DNA of 64,000 bases from Chaetoderma sp. LZ-2023a (lineage: Eukaryota > Mollusca > Caudofoveata > Chaetodermatida > Chaetodermatidae), in contig CM067359.1 of the NCBI GenBank assembly GCA_034401795.1, positions 148,738,568 to 148,802,567 on the forward strand, read 5' to 3'. The notes under the pieces were generated by a model. It did not search any database. It saw only the letters and a list, made by a program, of their open reading frames with translations, and was not told where the DNA came from. This document shows positions 10,959-21,900 of the stretch, in pieces. How positions within the stretch are numbered: position 1 is the stretch's first letter; each line of letters opens with the position of its first letter. The translations under genes were made by a program, and so were the position numbers.

Positions 10959-11504
10959 TATTTTGGACATGAAACAGCATGGTCACGACTTAATATTGTC
11001 AAATTTCTTGGAGTTGTGAGAACCAATAAATTGCCGGAAAAACGAACCGGGATAGTTATTCTATAACCACCCCAGGGGTTATACTTAGAGAATTAGTCGG
11101 TCTGCGCTTGCCGTACGCTACTAACAGTACTATATAAATTATCCCACGGTGGCATTGTGCTGACGATAGTCTTGGCATGGCTTGATTATACTATCACGAT
11201 GGATCGAGATAACTAGAAAATTATCTCAGTTTGGCATTTTCCTGCAGATAGATTCCAATTCTATAACTTTATTCAACCACCCTAGATTATACTTGAATCT
11301 TCGTGAAGCTTAGCCACATATGCACACAGGACAGGAAGCAGATAATCGTGTTGAAGATTTGATCAACAGGAAATTAAGAGGATTAGACAAGAGTAGATTA
11401 TAGCAATTCACAGTATTGGTAGTGAAAATACATTGTCATACAAATAAGTCCATTAGAGAAGTTGACAATATATACGATCAATACATCCAGTATGAGGTAC
11501 ACTG

Positions 11505-12212
11505 ACAGAATGCTCCGCCGATAGGGCCATCCATTTCTATATATAGACATACCCCGCCCATTTTCGCTAAGGTAGGCCAACGCGTTTTATCGAGTTATAT
11601 ACTTTGAACCCTGAATTCTCAGAATCAGATTTTCATTGAAATTATAAAGATAATTGAATGTTTATTAAATAGTAAATCCCTCAAAGACACACAATTCACG
11701 TTTCCATTTTTAGCTATGCCCCGCCCAGCTCTAGCTAAGCTCAGCCACACCTCGCTAGTGTTGAGATGGAAGGATATCTGAACCCCTGACTATCAATTTC
11801 CAGAAAACTATACAGGTAAGCAGTTGAATATTTTGAAACTAATTTGACTGGGCGCTGTTGCTGCCTATGGCAATAACAGCGTCCAGTCAAATTAGTCACA
11901 AAATATGCAACAGCGTGTTTATTAAATAGTAGAGACATACAATTTGCACAACATGTCGGACTATTAAGCGTTAAAACGGGATGTATAATCATTCATGACG
12001 TAATGATTATGACGTCATCCTACACACCGCTTAGCCAATTATAACGTCATATGACGTCATTACTCTGGAAAGGTCCAATGGTACAACTGTAGGACATTTC
12101 CAGCATCATGACGGCGTATTCTCTGTCAATCATGATTGTGACGTCAGCCTACATGTGGCATAAGTGATGATGACTTGAGTGACACATCGGATCCACCCAT
12201 TAGATTCTTTAA
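11505..12212 (-). repeat. Hairpin MITE family A (type 2), minus, carrying a nested type 1 copy
   Basis: The left piece (11505-11702) has the minus-strand tail CCCCGCCCATTTTCGC, CTGAATTCTCAGAATC and TTATTAAATAGTAAA. The right piece (12079-12212) has the matching head: CATCATGACGG, a TGACGTCA at 12139-12146 and CGGATCCACCCATTAG. The type 1 copy at 11703-12078 interrupts them. Confidence 0.6.
11703..12078 (-). repeat. Hairpin MITE family A (type 1), minus, nested
   Basis: Starts TTTTTAGCTATGCCCCGCCC and ends after two perfect TGACGTCA sites (12010-12017, 12052-12059). The central palindrome is at about 11828-11912. It is inserted in the type 2 copy at 11505-12212. Confidence 0.8.
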
Positions 12213-12641
12213 ATGGAAAAACTAAAGCTAAAAATGTAAATATGGTACCACGCCATTAGGGGAATTAAACACAAGATATTGTGTATACTTATCAAGTGAA
12301 GCCAGTTAGTCAGATGTAGGCGACATACCACAAGTAACTTCTGGAATCACAACAGTATGCTTAAGTACATAAATGCTTAACACTTCACGGGTTACACGTC
12401 TCCCTATGGCGAGGTTATCCCGGTCAACAAGAGTCAGGATAATTACAAAATTATCTCGGTTGATATGGCAGCATTGATTAGGATCGGCGTTGTTTGATTA
12501 CGCTGGCACGATAGAGTCGCGATAAATAGGGGATTATCTACGATCAGTTTGTCTAATCTGTAAATGGGGTAGTGAAACTAATGGAACATTTATTTGGAAA
12601 TAGGGATACTTTTACAAAAGCTTCAAATAAATACGTGACAT
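12213..12641. other. Non-coding stretch, nothing recognised
   Basis: No open frame of interest and no recognisable repeat. It separates two nested MITE clusters. Confidence 0.5.
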
Positions 12642-13372
12642 ACTAATGGATGCATCCGATCTGACACTCAAGAAGCCTACATAATCAATTACGTCATATG
12701 TAGGGTCACGTCACGGGATCGATCGATTCCTGAACTCCCTGAATATCAATATCCAGAAAACTACACATGTAAGCTGTTGAATATTGTAAAACTAATTTGA
12801 CTGGGTGCTGTTGCTGCCTATGGCAACAGCAGCGCCCAGTCAAATTAGTTTTAAAGTATTCGACCAGATTTCAGCAGCAGCAGCAGCAGCAGTGCCTAGT
12901 CAAATTAGTTTTAAAATATTCGACAGAATGTTTATTAAATAGTAAAGACATGCAATTCGTACAACGTATTGGAGTAGTGAGCATTTAAGACGGCCTAGAT
13001 CGAGTCATTCATGCCGTAATTGATTATAGCGTCATCATATACGTCGCGTAGTTGATTATGACGTCATATGATGGATGGATAAACCATTGACAGAATTACC
13101 CCGTCATGAAGCTGGAATAGTCCGTCAAGTGTACGAATTGTATGTCTCTTGTGGATTTACTATTTAATAAATAGTCTCTTGAAAGCTTATGGCATAGGCA
13201 GCAACAGCACCCAGTCAAATTAGTATCAAAATATTCAAGAGCTAGCCCATCTAGTTACCTTGATATTGGGATTCTGGGAATTCAGGGTTCGTTGAATCCA
13301 ACACTGGCAATGCGCGTGCGGAGCTTGACTAGACATATATGGGACATAGCGTAAAACTGGAAGCATCCATTG
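12642..13372 (+). repeat. Hairpin MITE family A (type 2), plus, split by a nested type 1 copy
   Basis: The head (12642-12711) begins TAATGGATGCATCCGATCTG, a type 2 start. The rest resumes near 13088 with CCCCGTCATGAAGCTGG, GTACGAATTGTATGTC, half of the palindrome and the tail TTGGGATTCTGGGAATTC, ending near 13372. A minus-strand type 1 copy sits between. Confidence 0.6.
12712..13085 (-). repeat. Hairpin MITE family A (type 1), minus, nested, with CAG expansion
   Basis: Contains GGGATCGATCGATTCC, the palindrome (12776-12862), a short CAG run at about 12872-12893 followed by a second copy of one palindrome arm, and a head with TGACGTCA at 13059-13066. The repeated arm around the CAG run suggests local slippage or gene conversion. 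Confidence 0.7.
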
Positions 13373-13529
13373 GTAAAATAAGAAACGACGTAGTCAAACC
13401 AACCGCTGTTAATTGTTCAGCTGTATGCCTAGGCACAATACCACCGCTAACGCTAGAATAACAACACGAAACTATATCAAGTATAGATTATTGTCAAACA
13501 TAACTTAACATGTTTCCAAAACAAAATAG

Positions 13530-13805
13530 AATGTACTGTTGAATATTTTGATCATAATTGGATTGGAATGTCTTCCAGCCCAATTATATTCAAAATATTC
13601 GACAGAACATTTCTTACTCTCTAACATGTTTCTGTTGTTATTTTAGGAACACGTTAACTTATTTATGGGCTGTAATGTACACTAGCCCTTTCATTGACAA
13701 ATCCCTGAAAAGTAAATTCTGTACGATACAAAACTTATTCTGGTGAATATTTTGAAACTAATTTGACTGGAGGACGTTGCTGCCTAGGGCAAAATATGCA
13801 ACAGT
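13530..13805. repeat. Two partial hairpin repeats
   Basis: 13530-13610 is an inverted repeat with GAATATTTTGATCATAATT arms, sister of 10055-10130. 13738-13805 is a truncated family A palindrome (GAATATTTTGAAACTAATTT then GACGTTGCTGCC). Confidence 0.6.
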
Positions 13806-15194
13806 TTTCCTGTAAGGGTGGATTGAAAATGAGATATGTGCAATTCATCGTTGGTGAAAGGGTTGGGCATATATCATTTGACACGTTCATGCACATCTCA
13901 AGTCTCTGGTCTGTAATCAGCCTGAAGCGTACTAAAGCATAATGCGTGTTAGCTCTTGAAACCTCTCAAAAGAAAATTGCAAAATGTGTATGATGCCTAT
14001 GGCTGCAAATGTTCCAGTCGAATTAGTTTCAAAATATCTTTTTCGCTGACTTGAAATTGAGACACTGGTATTACCATGCTAAAGAGTTAAAGCGGATCGC
14101 ATAGCTAATCTGCAGACGTCGCATCCAACAAATAATTCAATGATATATTTGTATTTACACCCCCCACCCTCGGAAAACCACGCCCTTATTCCGGCCTTAT
14201 TCCTAGCGTCCAATAATGTGGTTATCTTTACTAACGATCCGTGTTGCAAGTTCTCTAATAGGGCATCCGGCCCTTTCGTAGTAACTATGATACGTTTAGA
14301 GTGGCAATCAGGCAAAACCTTCGACCATAATAACTAAATTTTGATTTTGAGCAAACACAACACAATTCCTAGATGTGGTGGATATCAGGCAAGATTCTAG
14401 AAGAACCGGTCCTTGTCTTCGTAGAGGCAAGTGCCACAGGAAAGGTACTAATAGAATGTACGGGGTCCTTGTTATAGTATCGGCTTTTCCAACTAATACT
14501 GTACACCTCATGCACACGCCTACGTCAAATACCGCCATGGCACGCTGTAGGCAACATCTTCTGACAACCCTTTGGTCATGATTAGAGACTCTTTAGCAGT
14601 GGTATATATACTGTTATTAGATTGTGGAGTGTTGCCAGGAGGCCGATGGTGAAGTATGGAAGATCCCAAAGGATCAATTTCATTAATTAGAGGATTTCTC
14701 TGACGAATGGGCATGATAAATAGCATAACAAACCGTTATCCACTTCGCCCCCCCCCCCCCCCGTTAATGGCAAAGTTTAGTCATACAGAAAGAACGTTCA
14801 ACCCCAAGTAATATGTCGACATATCCACTACGGCGCAAATATATGACTAACTGTCCAACTGTGCCAAGCCACCGGACAATAGCGTCAATGCACAATAACT
14901 TTAATCGTGCCGAATATTTTTTAAACAATTTGATTGAAAGACGTTGGTTGCTTAGCCACCCACAACTTTCAATTTTATTGTTTTCGAAATACTGAGCAAG
15001 TCCACAGTTCAACCCCATAGGGAATGTAGTCTGTGGAAATTCAGCAGAAATACCGTTACTCATCAGCTAGAGAGCTCGTGTACCAGGACCAGATATCCCA
15101 AAGGTTGACAATAAACAGGAAGACTGTTCACCTGACGATGATAGCAGTAATCAACCTCTGATAGTGGCAATGCCGAATGGACCTTTACTATTTA
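13806..15194. other. Non-coding stretch with one divergent hairpin and a poly-C run
   Basis: No gene recognised on either strand. A divergent inverted repeat at about 14915-14998 (GAATATTTTTTAAACAATTTG... with a TTGGTTGCTTAGCC centre) belongs to the wider hairpin family. A C13 run ends near 14762. Half of another arm lies near 14018. Confidence 0.45.
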
Positions 15195-15695
15195 TGCATC
15201 AATCATATGACGTCATAATCAACAACTTGACGTGTAGGATGATGTCATTATCAATTACGTCATGAACGCATAAGTGGTGACGGGCTATGCGTTGTTGTAC
15301 GAATTGTATGTCTTTACTATGTAATAAACATGCTGTTGAATAGTTTATATTATCAATTGATGAATCAAATCGGTCGATCAAGTCCATAACGTCATAATGA
15401 ATTGCTTCACGTGTAGGCTGAAATCACAATCAAAATGTCTATAATGAGTGACGTAGCTAACTCCGTCATGAACTTTTAATGGTCCGTCAGTTGTACTATT
15501 TGTATGTCTTTGTCAGCAACAGCACCCAGGCAAATTAGTTTCAAAATATTCAAAAGCTTACACGTTTAGTTTTCTGGAAATTGAGATTCAGAGTTGAGGA
15601 TTCGCTCGATCACAACACTGGAAAATCGTGGGTGGAGCTTAGCTAGAGATGGGTAGGGCATAGCTAAAAGTGGATTCCTCCATTACTAGAGGGGG
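15195..15695 (+). repeat. Hairpin MITE family A, two partial copies in tandem
   Basis: 15195-15350 is a type 1 head with TGACGTCA at 15208-15215 that stops at the start of its palindrome. 15380-15695 is a type 2 head and tail retaining only the right palindrome arm, ending in GTGGATTCCTCCATTA. The junction suggests deletion or recombination between copies. Confidence 0.7.
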
Positions 15696-16431
15696 CCCTC
15701 CAGCCAGGCTAGATGAATTGGCGCGCTATACGATTATGCATATTGAACGATATAAAAAAAATGATGTGCAACAATGCACTCAGTCACTGAATACATACAC
15801 CTTTGCTTAAGAAGAATAACTAATTTTCGTACAAACAACAAGTCCATCCCATTGCAATTCGTACTTTAAACAAACATATCAATCAATCTCCTCGTAGATA
15901 ATTTAGATTTCTCATCATAATGGCATTATCTGACTGAAAGAGATCTGTGGCATTTTAACATAATTTTGAGTGAGAATACAATCAAGCCTGACCATAACAG
16001 ACTGACTTATACTATGCAATCACCTGTCTTTAGTGACCACCTTTGGACATCCCTTTCTGTTAAAGATGTTTTTATTTTATTTTCCTTGTCCTTATTACCT
16101 CCCCTTTGTATGTTGACTCCATTGCTCCTTAACCCTATAACACGTACATGTCATAAATGAGAATTCTTGTGAAGTTAGGAATATTTTGTTGGACATTTTG
16201 AAACTAATTTCATGCTTCAGTCACTTAAATTTCAAAACATTTAAGAACCTTTCGTTATAGTTGCCTTGAAATTAAGATGCCCAAATTTCAATGGTACGTT
16301 GTTAATTTTTTAATCTATGAGTGATGCCAAGGGGGTATTAACCCACCCACACAATAACTCAGTGCATTAACGTTTCCATACCTATTTTCATGATTTATTG
16401 AATCCTAAGACAAATCATGTCATTTGCCTAC
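15696..16431. other. Non-coding stretch downstream of cyclase exon 3
   Basis: AT-rich. No further cyclase exon was recognised on the minus strand here, though the catalytic domain must continue. A short relic of a hairpin arm is near 16185-16245. Confidence 0.4.
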
Positions 16432-16593
16432 CTGTGTTGATGCCGATCCTAAGCCGGAATGTCTCGTCAGGCTGGTGCGGGATTTCAACATGGCGGATTG
16501 TCTCCAGGATATCAAGAGCCATCAGGGAGATCTCGCGAGAGTGACAGATTCCATTTCTGTTCGGCAGACCAGATGCAACCATATATGCGTCGC
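16432..16593 (-). CDS. NIT-guanylate cyclase, exon 3 (catalytic domain middle)
   Basis: This exon encodes part of the class III nucleotide cyclase domain. It begins with GDAYMVASGLP, whose Asp is the second metal ligand of the family, and ends with RIGINT. On the minus strand the acceptor is AAATAG just above 16593 and the donor CACAG/GTAGGC just below 16432. Its 162 nt keep phase 1 at both ends, matching the phase 1 donor of exon 2. The rest of the domain (the family's NTG...AGVVG region) should be in the next exon at lower coordinates, which I could not find. An exon 2 relic 0.3 kb upstream raises the alternative that this exon belongs to a second, decayed gene copy. Confidence 0.85.
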
Positions 16594-16649
16594 CTATTTG
16601 CCGGATAGAAAGCAAACAACAACAGTAAATTCCAATGTGCCCTGCCTGA

Positions 16650-17110
16650 GATATGTCCCACTCTCGCCCTTCATCCCACCACACCGCCACACCAACCAGC
16701 TCCTCCCACTCTCTCTCTCCCTCTCTCTCTCTCTTTCTCTCCCTCATCCCTCCGTCCCTCCTTCCCTCCCACCGACCCTTCCTGCCTGCGCCTCCCTTAC
16801 TTCCTCCCTCCCTCTCCCCTACATCACCTTCAGGATATCAAGATACAACGCCATATTGTCCAGGCAAAATTACGTTATTTGTAGGGTGTAAGGTGTCATT
16901 TTATTGTTTTGTGCTCATTCCAGCCCTCCTTTCCTCCTTCTCTTACTCTCTCCGCGCCTGCATGCCTACCTGTTTGCACGCATGTCTGCTTGACTACCTG
17001 CCTGCCTGCCTCCCTCCCTCCATCCTCCCCCGTTCCTTTGCTCCAACCTCCCTCACTCCAGCCTCCCGTCCTCCATCCCCCCCACTCCCCCTCTCTCTTT
17101 CTCTCTCATT
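16650..17110 (+). repeat. Pyrimidine-rich CT/CCT low-complexity region
   Basis: Long CTCTCTCC and CCTCCCTCC stretches, broken at 16822-16925 by a relic of a cyclase exon. Overlapping Ser/Pro/Leu-rich frames on the plus strand and Arg/Glu-rich ones on the minus strand are artefacts of composition. Confidence 0.75.
16822..16925 (-). pseudogene. Relic of a duplicated NIT-guanylate cyclase exon 2
   Basis: The minus strand matches the part of exon 2 at about 19845-19925. LDNMALYLDILKVM here corresponds to FDNMTLYLDILKVM in the intact exon, and the neighbouring AATAAAAT block is also shared. It ends in a stop (TAG) and needs a frame change upstream. It lies between intact exons 2 and 3, so part of the gene has been duplicated in tandem. 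Confidence 0.65.
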
Positions 17111-17814
17111 ATTTTACTGTCTCCACGCGAATATCTGCCACTCGAGGAGACATGGACACAATGTGGCATGGAAAGGAAAGCAATTGATCTTTCCCTTAAT
17201 GCACGATATCTCAACATAATGTAGATATACACTCTAAAAGGCCCCACAGGAAACATGGTCTTCCCTCCATAAGCTAATATTTTATAAATAGAATAGTGTT
17301 TGATGTTTAAGTCTCACCTCCTGTAACAGAGGCGGTCACACTGTGACACATCGCAAAGAGTAGTATAAAATGCAAGCATATTGTATTGTATTGAATATGA
17401 ATACGTCGACCATATTCAAGATAATGCTGATAGAAACAAGTGTGTATTATAAAGTAATTGGCTTCTATATTGGGAGATCTGTGTAGAAAGCCAATCTCTC
17501 CACACAGCACGCACGCCTTCCAACACCTCGGAATACAACCATGCTACTGCTAAAATCACAATATCAATTGATTTTGTCAGATGTCCCTACCCTGATATTC
17601 AATTTGGCTCTATGAACTTGGCTTAATATTCGACTCAGTTGCAACATCTTTGTCCAAGGTGGCAGTCTAACATTTACAAAATAATCAATTGATCTTTGAA
17701 CCACCTATCAATGTTCTATTATGCCATATGACGTTTAACTAATATCAAATCATCAATGGGATATTGAACTATCATGAAATATTCAATTGTGACCGTGAGC
17801 CGATATTCTAGTAC
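17111..17814. other. Intronic stretch, nothing recognised
   Basis: Lies within the inferred intron 2 of the cyclase gene. AT-rich with no coding signal or clear repeat. Confidence 0.4.
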
Positions 17815-18140
17815 CATGTATCCATTGATCCGATCTGCCACTCAAGTATATGCCGTAAAAATTATTTACATCATGTGTAGGCTGAATTCACAATCAAAAT
17901 AGGAATAGAATAACGTATCTAGCCCCGTCATGAAAACTGAATAGTCCGGTAAGTGTACGAATTGTATGTCTTTATTATTGAATAAGCAGTCGGTTGTGTA
18001 TTTTGAAACTGCATTGACTGGGCTTGATTTTTGGGATTATGAGAATTCCGGTTTTATCGATCCCAACACGCTCAAAGCGTGGGTGGAGCTTAGCTAGAAA
18101 TGGACTGGGCATATTTGGAAATTGTTATTCTATTGGCCAT
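17815..18140 (+). repeat. Hairpin MITE family A (type 2), plus, palindrome deleted
   Basis: Begins near ATCCGATCTGCCACTCAAG and includes GTACGAATTGTATGTC and the tail GTGGGTGGAGCTTAGCTA. The palindrome is reduced to its left arm, so it can no longer fold. Confidence 0.7.
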
Positions 18141-18171
18141 ATGGTTTTCAGCGACTTCTAATTGATAAATC

Positions 18172-18430
18172 TACCTTTAGCTATGCCCGGCCCATCTCTA
18201 GTCAAGTTCCGAATATGGATTAAGCGTTTTAGGATCGATTTATTTACTTTGAACGCAGGCTTCCCAGAATCCTAGCTTTGAGGTGACCTGTTAAATATTT
18301 TGAATCTAATTTGAGTTGTTGCTGATGCTTCCTAAGTCAAATTAGTTTTAAAATGTTCACATTATTTTTTTATTAATTAGTAAAGACATACAATTCATAA
18401 AATTGACAGACCATTCAATCTTCCTAATTA
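18172..18430 (-). repeat. Hairpin MITE family A (type 2), minus
   Basis: Starts with TTTAGCTATGCCCGGCCC, carries a shortened palindrome (18294-18360, centre GTTGCTGATGC) and the reversed TAGTAAAGACATACAATTC motif. Confidence 0.65.
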
Positions 18431-18689
18431 TGTGACGTAATGAATTATGACATCGTATACTTTGACTGCCAGATTGGATTCATTCACTGATCGTTAAAGC
18501 TTGTGTAGAACTACAATTGGGTCATGTGAACTCGAACAGATATCCAATAGACCATAAGACAAATAACCTATTAGTTCATTGGCCCTTACAAAACCACTTA
18601 TTGCGATCCAGCCTCCAAAGTCTTACACGATTATCAAACGGAGGTATTGTCATGGCCTATTATCCAATTCATGAATCCATTTCCTCAGT

Positions 18690-19045
18690 CAATCATATGA
18701 CGACATAATCAACTAAGCGGTACGTAGAATGGCGTCATAATCATTACGTCATGAATGACTCGATTTAGTCCATCTTAGACGCTTAATAGTCCGTCAGGTT
18801 GTATGAAGTGTGTGTCTTTACTATGTAATAAACAGGTTGTTGAATATCTTGAAACTAATTTGAATGGGTGTTGTTGCTGCCATTGGCGGCAACAGCACCA
18901 AGTCAAATTAGTATCAAAATATTATACGCCTTACCTGTATCGTTTTCTGGAAATTGATAGTCAGGGAGTTCAGGAATCCATAGATCCCGACGCGGGCGAA
19001 GCGTTGGTGGAGCTTACCTGCGGGGCATAGCTGCAAATGGACCAT
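18690..19045 (+). repeat. Hairpin MITE family A (type 1), plus
   Basis: The head has degraded CRE-like sites (GACGACATAATC, GGCGTCATAATC). The palindrome is at 18838-18924, with GTTGTTGCTGCC and its complement. The tail GTTTTCTGGAAATTGATAG ends near 19045. It lies in cyclase intron 2, about 340 bp below exon 2. Confidence 0.8.
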
Positions 19046-19384
19046 GTACATGTAATTGGATTATGTGCCCTTATCTCTGTATCGATTTGGAATCCAGGCC
19101 TTTGAGCTAATATTTAAGTTATCAATTAGTATTTCATAAAATTCCAATATGGCTATATGTGGCTGTTCCAATATTCAACTGTGGATTGAGCAAGTATCAA
19201 ACTAGGTCCTGTGGCGGAACCAGTTACCATACGCAGTAACATCTCCCAGTCAAGTTCGTTTCAAAATGTTGATTGCATAATAAAGTATGTGTCGTTTTGT
19301 GTCTTTTAGGGTTAAATGGTTTGAAAAAACAGTACGTGTTTCTATCAATCGTGTAGTCGATGGATATTCTTTTGTCAGACTTAC
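19046..19384. other. Intronic stretch below exon 2
   Basis: Holds a partial hairpin arm at about 19245-19272 and otherwise nothing recognised. The exon 2 donor is at its upper boundary. Confidence 0.4.
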
Positions 19385-20095
19385 CAATGGTCTCTACTTT
19401 GTACGCATCGTATTTCTCCAATTTGCTATCAAAGGCCTGGTATAGGGCGTTTAACATGGCCACCACTTGCAGAGGGCTACATCGTGAGGAGATCTCTGTG
19501 AATCCGACCACATCGGAGAAGAACACGGTGACTGAGTCGAAGGCTTCAGGAGCTACAGGCTTATCAGTCAGCATCTGACGCGCGATAGAGGGAGGAAGGA
19601 GCTCATACAGCAACATCTTTGTACGCTTCCGCTCGTGGACCAAATCACGAGTTTTCTGGTGCAAACTGGACGCGAATGATTGCATCCTCTTCGTCAACCG
19701 GTGTACCCAGAAGATAACGGCGGGAAGAAGGAATACGATGATGATGACCATGATGAGAACACTAACGATGAGGTCATTCTGAAGTCTTCCGATCTGAACG
19801 TCCAGGCCATTAAGAACGTCTGTAGCGATGCGATCTTGCATCACCTTCAAGATATCAAGATATAACGTCATGTTGTCGAACCACCATGACGCCATTTGTA
19901 GAGAAGGTGAAATTTTATTGTTCTGTGCTAGTTCTTCGCGCATGCGTGTTAATATTCTCTCAAGATTGGTTCCCTTGAAGTTAGACAACAGGTAGTCGTG
20001 CACATTGGGGGTGTATTCGGCGCTTCTCTCTAAATATGTTTCGCTTTTCACCCGTTTCTCCAGGTACCTGAGCTGGTCCTCCTGGGGGAATTGAC
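19385..20095 (-). CDS. NIT-guanylate cyclase, exon 2 (end of NIT, TM2, signalling helix, start of cyclase)
   Basis: This 711-nt exon runs from an acceptor TTCCTTACAG/GT just above 20095 to a donor ATTG/GTAAGT just below 19385, phase 1 at both ends. In order it encodes the end of the extracellular NIT region (containing SWWFDNMTLYLDILK), a second membrane span (LIVSVLIMVIIIVFLLP), a helical linker with LLYELLPPSIARQML typical of animal guanylate cyclases, and the start of the cyclase domain. That domain shows FFSDVVGFT (first metal-binding Asp) and ends KVETIG, where the Glu is the residue linked with guanine rather than adenine recognition. The product should make cGMP at the membrane. Reading is intact. 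Confidence 0.92.
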
Positions 20096-20537
20096 CTGTA
20101 AGGAATCATAAGAAGGTGTTAACGTTTGATTTATTGACCAGAAATCATAAATACAAATGAGCAATTAAAGCTTTCTTATTGTTCAGTTGAATATTTTGGA
20201 ATTACATTTAAATGAAATTGTTTCCGCCGAATTAGTCTCAAAATATTCATCACCGCAAGCCTATTTATATTGGGCGTTTTAAAATGGTATTTTTGCAGGC
20301 CAGAGTAGGAATGGTTAATAGTAATCCCTCTTGTGTCAACAGCGCCTCAAAGCGCGCAAAATACTACTGGATATATCAATTAAACATTTTGATGGTCAAC
20401 ATTTTTCAAGATATTTTAATCTTGGAAGACTATTTTTTTTTAATTTACCACTGCATCTTTTTTCGCCGGTTTAACCATTAAATGGATAATGGTAAAGAAA
20501 ATTAATTTTTTTACTTAGCCAGTGTATATCTGTACGC

Positions 20538-20636
20538 CGAGACAAGAGTATTTTTGAAAATTTACCACTAGAATGACTGGCTCGGTTACCGAGCCAGTTA
20601 TTCTAGTGGTAAATATTTAAAAATACTCATCTCTAC
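20538..20636. repeat. Hairpin repeat family B, copy 2 (near-perfect palindrome)
   Basis: Arms run from GAGACAAGAGTATTTTTGAA to TTTAAAAATACTCATCTC, with the core ACTGGCTCGGTTACCGAGCCAGT. It is the most symmetrical of four copies. Confidence 0.85.
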
Positions 20637-21798
20637 GCCTTTCAAATAGCCATGTCTGAAGACCACTGCAAAGTTGTTTTTTGGTCAGTTTGATCATTAA
20701 ATAGTTACGATGACACAAGATGGGTTAACTTTAGATATTTGATGAGGTTTTGCACACGAATGTCCTTCATTGGGACCCGATGAAGCGCATTTATACACAG
20801 AAACCTATCCTAGATGTAGACTAATGGTAGTTTTGCTTTATGGAACTGGAGAGATTTGATGTCATGCTCAACATGCACCACTAGTTAGCTGACCTCACAA
20901 TTAAACAACGTATGTCCGTCACGAGAGGCACATAAGTAACTATCCGAATTACATGTCTTCGTGAATTAAAAATTGTATAAAAATTGTGTTGAATATTTAG
21001 TGTTTGTACATCTGCTGTACATCTATTCTCTATATTAATATAACTGTCTGCTCTGAAAATGGAACAAGATTAATGGATGGATCCGATCTGTCACTCAAAT
21101 ATCTGTCGGACGGCATAGTCAAGTTCACTATCAAGTGAGCATTCATCCGTCACAGAAGCGTCTGAATTGTTTGTCACAACAAGTGATATATTGGATTATG
21201 ACGTCAGATGATTCAGTGATAAATCGAATCCCTCTATTTATTTATTTGCATATCAAAAATACGTGTGCTCGCTAAATTCTTCATTTCATATTGACACTTC
21301 CGTTTTAAGTTTGCCATATCAATGTCATCAGGTAGGTTTTTATAGTGTCTCGTTGTCGTCAGCATATCTGGCATAGCCTACGGGATGCACGACACCCCCC
21401 CCCCAGCACACACCCACCCACCCCCACCCCCTGACCCAACCTCCAAACAAGAAAGAACTAATTTCCTATTAGTTTGAACTATGCTAATTAATAATATGTG
21501 TGTTGACATGCGCAGACTGGGACTCACGCGTATGACCCAAAGCGAAGTCGGCCATATTAAGGGGTATGGATAACAAGATGATCATAGCCTTCAATACAAT
21601 CATAATAAACTAACATATGACGAGGCAAAATGTTGTTCCTACGCTCCTCTTCCATGTCCTATATGACATAAGCAAATCAGATGAGGAATTATGTCACAAG
21701 ATGTAAAAAGACGATTTTGCCCGCTGCTTAAACTTGTAACACTAATATCAGCCAAAAACGGCTTCTGCAGTGCTTCTGAGAAATGTTCATTTGCAGAC

Positions 21799-21900
21799 CA
21801 AAAGAAGACTATTTTTTCAAATGTATTACTGTAATGACTGGCTCAAAAAGCGAGCCAGTCATTCCAGTGGTAAGGTTTCAATAATAGTCTTCTCTTGGTA
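21799..21900. repeat. Hairpin repeat family B, copy 3
   Basis: Outer arms AAAGAAGACTATT and AATAGTCTTCTCTT, core GACTGGCTC...GAGCCAGTC with a short A-rich loop. A GGGTTAA motif about 60 bp downstream is shared with copy 1. Confidence 0.8.

Noticed and set aside
16415-16747. A 110-residue minus-strand ORF starting in Arg/Glu-rich sequence
   Set aside because: Only 16432-16593 is cyclase coding, bounded by splice signals. The N-terminal part is the CT-rich tract read backwards.
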